Source: Eudromia elegans (Eukaryota; Chordata; Aves; Tinamiformes; Tinamidae). From it: a DNA stretch of 64,000 nt. The stretch is taken from NCBI GenBank assembly GCA_003342815.1, contig PTEX01000140.1:457627-521626 (forward strand), read 5' to 3'. Of this stretch, positions 51,641 through 63,897 are shown piece after piece. The stretch's first letter is position 1. Each line of letters opens with the position of its first letter. Under the pieces are notes generated by a model that was given only the letters and a program-made list of their open reading frames with translations, was not told where the DNA came from and made no database searches. Made by a program: the position numbers and the translations under genes.

Positions 51641-54600
51641 CCAGCACAAGAAGAGCTCTTGACTTCCTACAAAAGCTTTGGTCCTTTTTTAATTTAAGGG
51701 GTCAGCCACATCTTCACTCAGCAATATGATTATTAAATAAATGCCTTTATCTGAATCAAAGGGATATGCTTCAGAAATCTGTACAGAAGCTAGAAATAAA
51801 TAATCCACTGCAAGGATCTCACTCTTTTGAACTGTAATTCTGATGTCATTTCCAGAGTGCTGTTGCTGGTTACAAAGCAAGATAAATGTCTACATCTCAT
51901 CCTAAATGCCAAGCTGGAGTAGCTGGATTGGGTCTAGAAGAAGGGTCTCAAAGAGCTGAAAGCATTTCGGAAAGATGTCCTGCCACCTGAGGCCATAAGA
52001 GATTTTGTAGCCACGGGTGCTGGTGTGGCCATAAGGACACAGAGCTCTCAGTGCTCAGGTGGCTCTATTTCCAGCGTGCAAGAGCTCATGCAAAGCAATG
52101 AGCACCTCCGCTGTTCTCTATATCAGTCATCCTGACTCAGAAGACGTGGTGTAAAAGATAGCCTTTGTCAAGTATAAGCAATATAGACCAGGCTGTAAAA
52201 CCCTCTTCTCTCTACCCATTCCTCCTACATCACTGGCTCTGTTGGAGCTGCAGACTTCTGTAACCTTGGGATAGAGGAAGAATTTCCTCCACAGAAAGCA
52301 AGGCAGTATCCAGCTTCCAGTGAGTTTGTCTTACACAACCAAACCTTCAAACCAGGTATCTAAACACCAGGGAGCTTTGTTTTCTAAAGACTCCCAGAAA
52401 GCAAACTCTGTCTGAAAAACACAGCATTGCAGCATAGCTCACTCCAGTGCATCCTCTGCATGAGCTATCAAAGAAATGGAATGAACTATCAAAGAATAGA
52501 AAACTTCTTTGTAATTCTGCAATTATGCTAGATCCAACAATATATGGAAATAAGAATTTCCAGGTACCATCAAAGTGTATGAGCTAGATGTCAATGGATT
52601 AACGAAATAAAGTGCATATACTTCAAATTTAATAATGCATTGATAGAGCCTCAAGACATATTTCTGAAAAGCTGGTAGGGAACTCAGTCACAAGCTGAAA
52701 ATAAGAAATTATAATATAAGGCAACATGATATAGCAAGTTGTGTTAAAATGTTATAATCGCCACAATGCAAACACAAACAGAGAAGACAAAGACACTTAC
52801 TGAAACAAATCAAGTGAAACTGAAAATACAACTGATATTGGAAACAGCTCAAAAAGACACATGGAGAGACGTAAGACCCTTTACAGCTAAAACTGCTATT
52901 CAGTTGTGTGAAAAACCCTCATTACAGATATATTCCTCTGGATAGGAATATGGAAAGAAGGAGGCTCTAATTACTATAGCAAAAACTAAGGAGCTAGAAT
53001 AAGACTTCCAAACTTCCAAAATGATCGAGGAGCTTAAGGTCCATTTTCCGAAGAGGCTGAGGTGCTTCTTACCATTAGAGATGATGGTGAGGGCTGTGCA
53101 GGCAGCACAATGCAGTACGGCTTTGGGGCAGTCTCAAAACACACCAGCCTTTCGCCTTCCCCAACCTATGCCACCAGGGAGCTTCCTTCATGCCAGGTGC
53201 ACACCGTGGGCGCAGTGAGCCCAGCAGCGTGTAGTGGCCACAGGACCTCACAGCACCTCACAGCTCACGGGCAGAAACGAGAGCCAGCAAGGTAGGGGCA
53301 AACTAGGATGTCCTGCGGAGAGCGAGACTTCACAGAGCGGCACAAACAGAAGGGAGTCAGCAGCTCTTCTCGTTCCAGCTGTGGTAGCTCCCCAGTAGCA
53401 ATCTTATTTTCCTACCTGTTATTTAAGCTAGCTGCTTATTTCTTGTTTTGTTTTGGTTTTCCCCTTTCCCTTGTTTCCTATTATTTCAGCCATACTCCAC
53501 AACCCCCATTTTTTTCTTTTTACCTTCATGTCAGTACATGGCAAAACCTGTTCACAGGGACTAGATGAGGCTCGGGCTCCAAGCAATCAAGGCTTTTGGT
53601 TTGTGGTGGTCAAGCTCCTTCAGTCAGCCCAGCTTCATACCTGACGTTGGAAGGACACCTGTTTCACCAAACCTCTGCCAGACAAGCGCAGACTTACCAA
53701 AAACATTTTGAAAAAACACGGTGAAGAGAGACAGGAGATCAGTTGTTGACCAACATATGCCAGAAGCTCTAATAAATGCACCATTGCACAGGGAAGGGCA
53801 GCAAATTATGCTCCGTGCTCCATTTAAATAGCACTGGGGAGGAATTTAGTTCAGCAAGCCAATTTGGTACTAGCTTTTTTTGGGCTGTGTGGCTCCATCT
53901 GCCTATTCCAGTTTAGTTTAGCTTTGACTGATCCTAATTATATAATTGCTCTCTTAAGCTCATAAGTTGTAAGGTCAATATAAGGTTAAACTGCTGCTGG
54001 GTAATACAATGTAGAGGAAGCACAGCCTGCCCTAGTGGCACACCTATTTTTCTGAGTATCTGATGGAATACCTGGTTCAAAGCTCAGTATTTCTTCTTGA
54101 ACACCTCTGACGGTCTGGTCTCCCTTCTTACGCTGTTTTTATCCCAGATTATTTTTACTTTCTTTTAATACATATAGAAACAAAACAAAAATGAAAGTAA
54201 GGAAAGTTAAGCTGATGTGAATGACTTTTTAGCATAATTTTACTAAATGCATTTTATTAAACTGTTTTAAGCAGCGCATCATCAGGACCATTGTGAGCAC
54301 ACTGAACGAGCATAAAGCAGGACAGAAAAGGCCTTTTTTTTTTTTCAAAATTGTAAATATTTTTAAATTTGAAATGAAGTAACCCCCCCAAAAAATGCAG
54401 AGCCCAACTTCAAAGCCAGACAGCTCTGGTGACATACACATATTTTATAAGCACAGGGGTGCCTAATTGCTGATATATGTCCCACATGCTGATGTATGCA
54501 GGCAGGCTTAGTTAACTGAGATGGCAGGAAACCTACCTGTCAAACAGCCTTCACAAAACAATTAAATTTGAGAAGGACTTGTCTTTTAAAGTGTTTTTTT

Positions 54601-54895
54601 TTTTTTAACCGCCATCAATAAAAAAAATACCCTATGTTATCTATGTCTGTAGTACCCTGGCAGTATAGTTACAGCTTAACAGCAGGGCATGCCCTACAAG
54701 ACGTTGGTGCAGAAGGAACTTTTGAGAATGATGCAGTGAAAGAGGTTTCTCTTTTTGTAAGCACGCTTGAAACTTTTGAAGCTACTGAACATCATTCTTT
54801 CTGCATTAACCCCACCAACATTTATCCCACCTCAGGTATGTTATAGTACAAGGGAAAAGAGTTTTGATTCTACTGTGGAAAGACATGATACTGAG
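51641..54895. other. Intronic sequence without recognisable features
   Basis: Unique-looking DNA. TGARCTATCAAAGAA is duplicated at 52461 and 52482 (period 21). T-runs occur near 54338 and 54593. No gene recognised. Confidence 0.5.
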
Positions 54896-55425
54896 TTACA
54901 GAATCACAGCGTAAGAAAATTGCTCGGGAGGGACCTCTGGAGGTTATGTAGTCCAATCTCCAGCTCAGAGAATGGCTAACTTAAAAATTAGATCAAGTTC
55001 CTCAGGACTTTGCCCTGTCCAGTGTTGAAACATTCCCAGCATATAAATTCCTGATACAATTCACTGAGAAGAGCTCATCTCCATCTTCTCCACAGCTCTC
55101 CTCTAGTGAGCAGAGGTGGAATTATATCTCCCCTTACTCTTTTCCAAGTTGGAAAAAAAAAAACCCTCAGCCTTGCCTCCTACATTAGGAGCTCCCTACT
55201 TGTCTTGATGGATCTCCTCTCCATGCTCTCCAGTTTGTTGGTCTCTCTCTTGTACAGAGGAGCCCAAACTGGGCCAGGTACTCCATATGAGGACTCAATA
55301 GTCACTCCCCTCAGCTTGCTGATGACTTTTTGTTCACAAAACCCAGTATGCAAAGCTTGTTGCTGTCTATGGTACGTACTTTCCACCACTCACTGATGTA
55401 GCTAACTGATTTTCCTCTGATCCAC
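54896..55425 (-). mobile_element. CR1 LINE, 3' fragment (diverged)
   Basis: Read on the minus strand, this ends in the CR1 terminus: ACAGAATCACAG at 54898-54909 is the reverse complement of CTGTGATTCTGT, preceded by the counterpart of GGGACCTCTGGAGG. Further in, GAGGAGCCCAAACTGGGCC and CTCTCCAGTTTGTTGG at about 55228-55280 correspond to the conserved CR1 segment near the end of ORF2/3' region. It is degenerate, with an A-run insertion near 55153, and not coding. It is sense with respect to ARHGAP6. The left (3') end is clear; the right (5') limit is approximate. Confidence 0.85.
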
Positions 55426-57066
55426 TTAGCTGCATTTGAAATAAAAAGAGGTGGGAAGCTCTGTTACATAGGTCACAGCAAGAAAGAAAAATATGCTTGT
55501 CCAGCTCACTCGTGCTTCTGATGAGGAGAGGTTTATGAAACAGAAAGATCTTTATCTGACTTTGAAGGATGGCAGAAATGGTATTCACTCAGAGCTCCAG
55601 TAGACAAAAAGAGCAAAAGCCTTCCACAAAAGTTGACTGCTAATTATGTCACAATCTAAAAAAAAAAAAAAAAAGTAATGTTTAATTGTATTTCTTTAAG
55701 CATTTTGGCCATTTAATTCTGTCAGCTGGCCACACTTTGGTAGCTTCTCTCTGGAACAGTCCACCTGATACAATTTGTGAACACGCCATTCCCTTCTAAA
55801 GGAGCTCAAGACCCTCGCGCGCTGCTGCAAGATGTGCCACTAGATGCAGACACACACGGCAGTCCTGAGAAAGTGCAGTGGTGCAATGAGCAAAAGGCAG
55901 AGCATATTTTGTTGGTATAAATGTTATGAAATAGCCCCAAGAAAAAAACACAACCAGATTGTTCTAATTTAGCACAGAAGAGATAGGGGCTTAGTTTGCT
56001 GCATGAAAATGTAATCAGCCCCAGTTGCTCTTCTTCCGTCCTTTCAAATAATAGTGTCTCTCCCGTCATTCACATTAAAGTAACAGCTAAACATAGCTGA
56101 CCTCCAAGCAGGATATTACAAGGATTCTTCCCTTCTACATACACATACGCTTAGAAAAGAAATTGTGATAATGAGACTGAGATCCAAATATTGTCCAGAA
56201 TCCTTTTAAAATTGAGAACAAAAAAAGGGATGAGGATTTTTTTTACAATTTAAGAACACAAATATATGAATGATTAAAACAACAACATTTGAGAAGTTAT
56301 AGCAGATGTGTTAATCCACATTCTTTAACTTCTAATTTTCTCATTACACTTTAATTGTTAGTTTTTCTTGAAGACTCAAGTCACTATATAAAAAATGATT
56401 GTATATCTTCTAAAAACAGAAGATGGTGAGATCTCTTGGACAGCTTACCCAAAGACTCTATTGTGCCTAAGCTCTTAAGGGAATACAATTCAGAAAGGTT
56501 TATTCAATAAATTAAAAGTAATACCTCCTACGGGAAGCAAAAGACATAACAGAATGAAAAACATTTCCTGTAGGATGAATATTTTTAGACTGTTAGAGAG
56601 GCAAATAAAAGCTGAACAGGACCCTGCCAACTAGTTTCTCACCAAATTACTCTCAGCAGGGTGCAATTAAACTCAACTTAGCCTTTGGGAAGAAAAGCAG
56701 AAGACACTGCTCAAAAAACATCTTGCCATGATACAACAAAGGGATGCAGTAAATGAAACGTGGAAACAGCAAGGGAAACTCTGTACTCGTCTTCCTTGTA
56801 CACATACAGTCATAGACGTTTAGTGGAGGTACAGTCTCACCATTGCAAATCAAATCCAAGAAGCTAGTTCTTGAATGACTCCGAGGCTGTGGAAGGGACT
56901 TCTTAATCATACTATAAAAAAATGATGTTGCACATTCATAGTTCATATTCTTAATTTATGTATGCATGTCAAGATTTATTTTAAAACTTAAATGACTGTA
57001 GCATGAGGAAAAAGGGTTCTGTAACACATTGCTAAACCTGTTATTTTTGACTCATTTCATAGATTT
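55426..57066. other. Intronic sequence without recognisable features
   Basis: AT-rich DNA after the CR1 copy, with A17 at 55658-55674. No gene recognised. Confidence 0.5.
55658..55674 (+). repeat. Poly-A tract (A17)
   Basis: A homopolymer with no recognised retroelement upstream. Confidence 0.9.
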
Positions 57067-57108
57067 ATTGAATAATTCAATATATTGAATTTGAATTCAA
57101 TGTATTCA
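57067..57108. repeat. Clustered ATTGAAT / ATTCAAT inverted repeats
   Basis: ATTGAAT-A-ATTCAAT (57067-57081) is a perfect palindrome. Three bases later ATTGAATT-TG-AATTCAAT (57084-57101) is a second, then GTATTCAAC. The same heptamer dyad appears twice in 35 bases. Confidence 0.92.
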
Positions 57109-60100
57109 ACTTAAGGTATTTTGAATTTGTCATTTGTTAGTAGAGTCTGTATTACTGAATTACTGAAATCCTTTATCAGGACATAAAGACTATTTACTAT
57201 TTGACGACAACAGCCTTCACCAGTCCAAGTAGTATGGCAGAACTATAGCAAAACAGCTCTTCTTAGTATGGGCTGCGTGTGATGGAAATATGGAAAAGAC
57301 AAATTATCTTCCTTTTTAATGTTTGCCATTGAGGATAATCCAAAGAAATACACAGCTGCATGGAATAAGAAATCATAAATGAACAGGCAGAAAAAAGAGC
57401 AAAGAAAACCTATCCAAGTCCCACGTTTCTCAGCGTGCAGAGCTCAGGGTGAGCTCCTGCACTGACTGGATGCTCCTGTGCATCCGCACTAAGTGCAAAG
57501 CTCGGAAATCTCTTTATGACTTTATGCTGTCAAACAGTCTTCACAGAGAAATACTGTAAAGCAGAAAAGTCCTTGTTTTGCAAAGATCTGGAAAAGACAG
57601 TTCGCGTTTGGGACTGGAGCCACGGATACAGGCTGTTCCCACAGCCAGGGCTTTGAAAATGCCTACTCAGGGAATGGGGGGCTGCTGTCTGTGCTCCAGG
57701 GCCAGGGACACCCACCTGGCTCCAAAAGCAAGAGCGTGCGGCACCGACACCGTGTTGCAGTACAACGGCGTGGCGAGCGTCAAGCACTGAAAGTTCACCA
57801 GTTCCTTCAAAAATACTCTTAACCCTCCCAGTGACCCTAAAGCTACTTGCTGACAACCAGGATGGAGCACAGCCAGTGACGTAGCCATTGCCATCTAGGA
57901 AAAGTTGAAACTGAGCTAAAAATCTGTCTGGGCATTTATGTAGAAGTGCATTATCACTGCAGGATGATAATTAGGTAAACACGATAGAAACGATTTTGAA
58001 AAGACACAGCTTCAAAATCTGCATAAAATAGTCCACAGGAAAGTTTTAAAAAGAAATGGGTAAAAAAAAGGCAGAATTCCTATGACTTAATGATAACTAT
58101 GGGTTTTGTTTCCTCCCTGATTTTTGGGTTTGGTTACTTGCTTCAAGGAAAATTCACACTTAAATACTTTTTTAGGCTAGTTGCTCAACACCTCGCAAAA
58201 TTGGATGTTGAATCCCAATGTGAAATTCTAATAATGTTTGAGTAACCTGAACCTTACCCTTACCTCCTTCAGTTACCATAATAAAATATTTGGCTTCTTC
58301 CCCCTCCATCCACCAGATACCACGTTCAGTTAAAAATCTGTGCAATTCAAAATGCAAAAAAGTTACGTGTTAAAACATCTTCTCAAGTCTAATGACTGGC
58401 ATGGTTCCAGATACTATGTCACACAGCCAGCAAATCAAACAGGCAGGATTGTATCATGTTGAATGTGCCTAAAATGTCATTGCTATGATAATACCAATTT
58501 TCATCACCTTAAGACTTCTACTCCGTAGATATGATATTGACATAACCTAGTTATTACTCAGACAGAATGAGCATTCAGCCCTCAGAATTCCCTCCTGGTT
58601 TCCATTATTTACAACTGGAAGTAAAAACCTGCTCCAGACCTAAATGCTTTTGCCTCCAGAGCACCACAGGGGAGTGAAGGGAGGATCCTGAGAAGCTCTC
58701 CACTCCCAAAGTGTCACAGCTGCAAATTCTCCTTACACAGGACTGAGTCTTTAAAGGAGGGGTGAACGGTCCAGTTTGTCACTACTTGAAGGACTACTAA
58801 AAAAAAAAGTGCCAAAAAGCACCTTTTAAATACACTAGACCCCTATTCTGCTCCCTGAATAGCTGATCAAGGCTCTCCACACAGCTCACTTCAAAGCTCT
58901 CTTCCATCCAAAAATGTCCATTTTAGGCATCAAGGTGCTTCAGGATAAATATAAGAAGAAGCACTGAACTCACTTAACGTCTAGATTTTTCAGTGATTAT
59001 CAGGGCAAGAGATGAGCTAGTGCTGATGGTAATTTAATATATTCCCTGTGCTTTCTTATCAAAAGGCAGACACATTTTCCAATTGATGGGAAAAAATAAT
59101 CAGGAGCATCTCATCAGAACAAGCCACACAAGCAAATGCCGAAAAAAAAAATAAAAAAAACCCCAGAAACAGCCAGCCAAGAGCACTGTGAAGATCAAGT
59201 TTGTAAAACTATAGCATCTGGAGACCAATAAAAATGACATTGTCACAAGAAACCCAAAGTAGAGATGCTGCAAGAAGGAGTTTCATTAACTAAAATTGCA
59301 CATCTCACCACTCCGTCAATTACTTTGCTGGGGAGTACTGATTTTCACACGATGCAACTATTGCAGCCTTCCAAGGTGGCGTCGTACCGCTAGCCCCGCG
59401 TGTAGCAGCTTTGCTCTTCTACATTTACCAAGATTTACAACACGACGCAACGGTTTAGCTTAAGCCTTGGTTTGACACCAGCTCTCACATCAGCACCCCT
59501 TGCAGTGTAGTAAGCCCCGCCATGGAACTGGGGGAAAAATGTCTTTGCTGCAGTTTACCCACCTCATCCTTGGTATTTTGAAAGTAATGCAACATATAGA
59601 TTTCTATTCCAGGTCTTCTTCATACATCCTAAAGAATATGATAAGACTCTTTTTACATAGGTAGACTACTTATTTTAGAATAGACACCATCATTGCCCTT
59701 AGGTTGAATGGGGAAGGGAAAATACTGAAAAGCTCTTTCCTCCCTCTTCATCTGACAGTGAACAGATCCCGATCCTGCCAACCTGGTTATGTGAGCCGTT
59801 TTCTCTCCCAGACGGCTTGTGTCATTAACTTCAAGGACAAGCATTTATCTAAAATACCCAAATATCTATCCATCTATCTATCTGTCTACCCAGGTTGGAG
59901 AAAGTGACCTCTGAGTTGGTCAATCAGTAAGGTTAAGGTTTTCAGAAGAACAGAAAGTGAAGGAAAAAGAAAAACTAAGCTAAGCACTGAGAGTAGCTTT
60001 GAGAAGGAGGTTCACAATTAATCTGCAAAAGCGGCGATGCTCAGTGGGAAACTTTGGCGAGGAGATAGAGAAGAAGGAAATGGGCAACAAGGAGGGAATC

Positions 60101-63100
60101 GGTAACCTCCGTTCCAACAGATTTAAACTCATTGTTAAAAAATCAGGCAAGAGAATTTAAATCCTCAGCACCTATTAACTGAAACTGGCTTTGTAAACAT
60201 TTACTGCTTCTGAAATCCCTGCCCTAAGTTATCAGCCTACGTGCCTCAAACAGAAGTTCTAAAATAGTTAAGCTAAAGCAATGCTGTCGTTCTGATTTTG
60301 CAGGCAGGCAGCTCCAGTGTACTTGCAACTCACACAGCTGTGACAATGCTGGGAAAATCCCAGCTGTGTAGGGTTGATTTATCACAACAAAACAACTACG
60401 CAGAGACATTTCCATAGTTTGCCATATTTGCTATACATGCCCTGTGGCTTCCCATTCCTGTCCCATTCCTGCACGGAAAAATCAGCGACAACTTAACACA
60501 CCTTGAGCCTGCCTGCAGATCTATTAATTTGAACCCTGTTGGACTTTTCACCTGGTGAATGTATCCCAGTCATTAAAAACAAGCTCTCTTAAACCACACT
60601 CCATAAAACACACCTTTAGCTTGTACAGGAATGCTAAGATATTTAAAGATAAATACATGACTAAATGTTTGCAGAACCAAGACGTCAAGGTATCTTGACA
60701 TATTTTGCCACTTTTTTTCCACAATACTTATTTTGCTTTAGCAGTCACCAAAGCGTATACAACATTAATGAATTAAAGTATAATAACTGAAAGATTTCAT
60801 TTTTTAAGTGAAAGAAGATGGACTTTTTTTCTTCATTAAAAATCTCACAAGACTTTGCCCTACAGTTGCCTGAAACCACTGGAAACTTTGTCATTGACTT
60901 CAATAAAACCAGGAAAAAAGATTTTATTTAAGCATTGCTTAAGTAATTTAAGCAATTTTAAATATGTACTTAGGCATAATTTATTATGAGTTGATAACAG
61001 AAAGGAGAAAGAACCATTGAAGCTCTTTGTGATTTGTGATTATAAAACATTCTTGTGAAGGTAAGTACCATCAAATGCTCTGGAAAATAAGCATTGAAGA
61101 AGAGAGAGGTCACTAGAGGGGGAGCGGTACCTCTCTCACTTCTACAAAATGCTTGTAGGCAGAATTCAGGCTTAACAGACCTTTCTTCTCGTGAGACTTT
61201 TATACGTGACCAACTGCTGAAACATGAAATTCCCCATGTCATTTTGATATTCCATTAAAAGTTATTTGTGAATGACAACTCCATCTAGGCAGCAACCTTT
61301 CCATTCCCAGGCCAGTATAAAGGGGTGTGGTATAAAAAGCTGAGGTCAAATAGTCAAAATAAAAAAAGGTAAAACAAACAAGCCGTCCTTCTCTTGGCCT
61401 CAGATCAAAATCATAGATTTCTTGGCCTCATATACGGAAATCTCCGATCAGCTGGTTACTAAGCACTTAGAGAACACTTTAAATTTGAATGCAGCTGGGC
61501 CAGTTGTTCCTATCCCCAAACAACAAGCTGTTCCAAGGGCAGGATTTGCAGATCTCAGAGACAAGCACATGCTACAAACCGCATCATCGCCAGGTCCCAT
61601 CTGACACATGCAGTTTGGGAAACATGAAGGATGCCCTGCTCAGAGGATATTGGTTTTGGTTTTTTGAAGACACAATCCCCATTAAATTTTACTTTTCTAT
61701 TTCTATACTGCTTCAGAGATTAAGATAGAAGGAAGGAAATAATGCCCATATACATTTCCTAAAAGCAAATCTTCAGTGCATAACCCTGGTGCTCGCACAG
61801 TGCATTTACAGAAGTATTTTCAAAAAAGGGTAATTATACTGAAGATGTTGGAATGGAGACCATGAGAAAAGGTTTTGTATGGATTACCTAAGAAAAGGGT
61901 GGGAATTTCTAAATATTCAGACCAAAACCTTCCACACTCATTTTTTGGCTCACGTTCATCTGCTCAGTTTCTTCTACAGTTGAGTAAAATAATTTCCATG
62001 ATAACCTCCATTTTTTCAAGCTGGGAGAAAACATACTGCAGATCAGCTATTGAGGATACTCTAACTTAGACAACTGGACCTGACCTGTCAGAGTTATAAT
62101 ATTATAACTAATTAATTCCTATTCCCCAAATAAAATAAGTCTCTTTCAACCTATTCAAGTACACTTATTTTGCCATAAGTAGGGTGACTCACCTGAAATA
62201 AAGAAATCTCCATTTTCTAAAATTGAGTTATTTTTCAGTGAGGAGTGACTATGAAGCCACCAAATCCTTTACGAACAGCTCTATTTTATGATAAAAGCAA
62301 ACTGAATGTCCAACATCACAGCACACTCCTGCTATAAGAGAGAGGGGATGATCCTCCTCTCCTACTCACAGGCTGCCCACCATGGGTCACTGGCCATGGG
62401 CGTTCAGCACCCAGAGATCCAGGTGCACTTTTCTTAAGTGCCAGAAAGATCCCTACCCAGGTCCCAAAGCCAAATCATCAAAGGAAAACCTGGGCAAAGA
62501 AGAGCACTGTAACATCGCATGAAACTGCACCCTGTTTAAAACTCAACCAGCAGCTCCACCATGCAAAGCTACAATCCTCTGGGATGGGAAATCAAGCCAA
62601 AAATCCAAAGAAAGGCTTGACTATTTTAAAATGCTAGATGTACATCAACTTGGAATAGAGAAAACCCTACACTTCAGCATTTGCAGTCAGGAAAAGATGC
62701 GCCATGTTACATGGTCTGACAGCCAACAGGCCTCAGCACTGGAAAAATGCCCGCGCTGCGCCTGCTCCACCTGGGAGAGGTGTATCCTCATGCACGCCTG
62801 GGATATGCCTAGGTAACTGTGCATAGGAAAATCCTGCCTGTCTTACGTGTTTCGACGGCAGCTGTCACAGTATTACTGGGTGTGTAGCCATCCTACACAT
62901 CTACAGCAAGCACATCTAAAGGTCAGATGCCATTGCCCGCTGTCTCACAGCGGGACTCTTGTCACCAGCACCACTCCTCGCCAAAGGGCTTTTGAAATCA
63001 TCAACTCTCAACTTAAAATTCGAGCACCCAGCTGAAGTACGTTTCACTTATTCTGAATAATGGGTTCATAAGTCTTGATGCAGCTTTGAAAACTGGTAAA

Positions 63101-63424
63101 AATCTTCATTGCCTCTTTTATTGGCGAGCAGCAACGGTGGCCCCGGTCATCATCCAAGCACTGACTCGGACAGCGGAGGTTGGGACCTTTTATACTCCGA
63201 GCTGCAGGGAAGATCTGGAGGGCTCGTCAGGGCGAGGGGCAGGATCACTCCTCACAAACGGCCCTTGGCAACCTTGTGTCTCAGCGGCGTCTTTAGCTCC
63301 CCGATCCCCGCACAGGGCAATGCTTTGGGGAGCAGTTCTGCTTCCTAATGATGTGTTCCCTTAGCCGATCTGGTAACAGTATTTATAACGGGTCTGTCTG
63401 AAAAGCAAATGGAAGTGCAGGGGA
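57109..63424. other. Intronic sequence without recognisable features
   Basis: Mixed-composition unique-looking DNA. Small CpG clusters lie at 57720-57790 (about 10 CpGs) and 59375-59460 (about 8). Other features are an A-rich run at 59142-59160 and a short TATC repeat at 59864-59890. GC rises from about 63100 into the exon 1 island. No exon recognised. Confidence 0.5.
59864..59890 (+). repeat. Short (TATC)n microsatellite
   Basis: About six TATC/CATC/TGTC units, the same motif as the long array at 21541-21698. Confidence 0.85.
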
Positions 63425-63897
63425 AGGCTGCCTTTCCGACGGCAATCCCGAAGTGCCCGGAGCTGCTACTAAACGGTTAACCGGGAGAGCTCAACGCGGC
63501 AAGCGGGGAGGAGAGTTTCTTCAAACACTAGAGTTTACAAAGCGCTGCGCACAATCAACTTCCAAAGCCGTCGCTATCAAGGAACAACGCTGCATTCCTT
63601 GGATACATCCGTCCCCTCAGTACACCCTCCGCAGCCCCGCGCCGAAGCCACCCGAGCCAAACGAGCTCACCCGCGCAGCGCTCGCCCGCGCGCGCCCCGG
63701 CGGCGGCTCCTCCCGCCGCTTCACGCACCCGCGCTGTCAAACGGACCGCGCGCACCGCCGGGAGCCGCCGGGCGTGAAACCGGGGCGGGAGCCCCAATGC
63801 CCAGGACGGGAGACCCCAATACCCGGGAGGGGAGACCCCAGTACCCGTGAGGGGACCCCCTCCGTGCGCGGGACCGCCGCGAGGCTGCGGCGCCTAC
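63425..63897 (-). promoter_or_regulatory. CpG island spanning exon 1 / intron 1 boundary
   Basis: GC and CpG content rise sharply from about 63425 and stay high to the window end, covering the exon. Clusters such as GCGCGCGCCCCGGCGGCGG near 63690 and a canonical GC box GGGGCGGG at 63782-63789 are visible. This is the downstream shoulder of the gene's 5' CpG island; the transcription start itself should lie to the right, outside the window. The frames open here on both strands come from lack of AT-rich stop codons and are not taken as genes. Confidence 0.75.
63786..63860. repeat. 21-22 bp GC-rich minisatellite, about 3.5 copies
   Basis: Units start with GGGAG(A)CCCCAATRCCC and recur at 63787, 63808, 63830 and, shortened, 63852. 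The periods are 21 and 22 bases. The array ends about 37 bases inside the intron from the exon donor. Copies differ by a few substitutions and small indels, so it is an old or slippage-prone tandem repeat within the CpG island. Confidence 0.8.

Larger units (their letters stand above)
1..63897 (-). other. ARHGAP6: Presumed ARHGAP6 intron 1 (partial, 5' portion)
   Basis: If the exon at the right edge is ARHGAP6 exon 1, all DNA to its left is the first intron, transcribed right to left. I looked on the minus strand for the conserved start of exon 2 (GDFTWNSMSGRSVRL in human, from memory) and did not find it, so the acceptor is probably beyond the left edge. Open frames in this interval are short, low-complexity or unrelated to any family I recognise, and most overlap others on both strands. 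ARHGAP6 is known to have a very large first intron in mammals. Shorter isoforms lacking the exon 1 sequence are also known, so alternative first exons could lie inside this interval. Confidence 0.7.

Noticed and set aside
54634-54846. Possible + strand exon with donor CAG|GTATGT at 54836
   Set aside because: The donor is good, but the upstream acceptor is poor (AT-rich spacer between the T-run and AG), the peptide is unknown, and single consensus donors are common by chance (others at 24004, 33870, 36278 and 61060).
63555-63850. Open frames on both strands in the CpG island
   Set aside because: They lie in intron 1 beyond the donor of exon 1, overlap one another, and are R/A/P/G-rich translations of GC-rich DNA.
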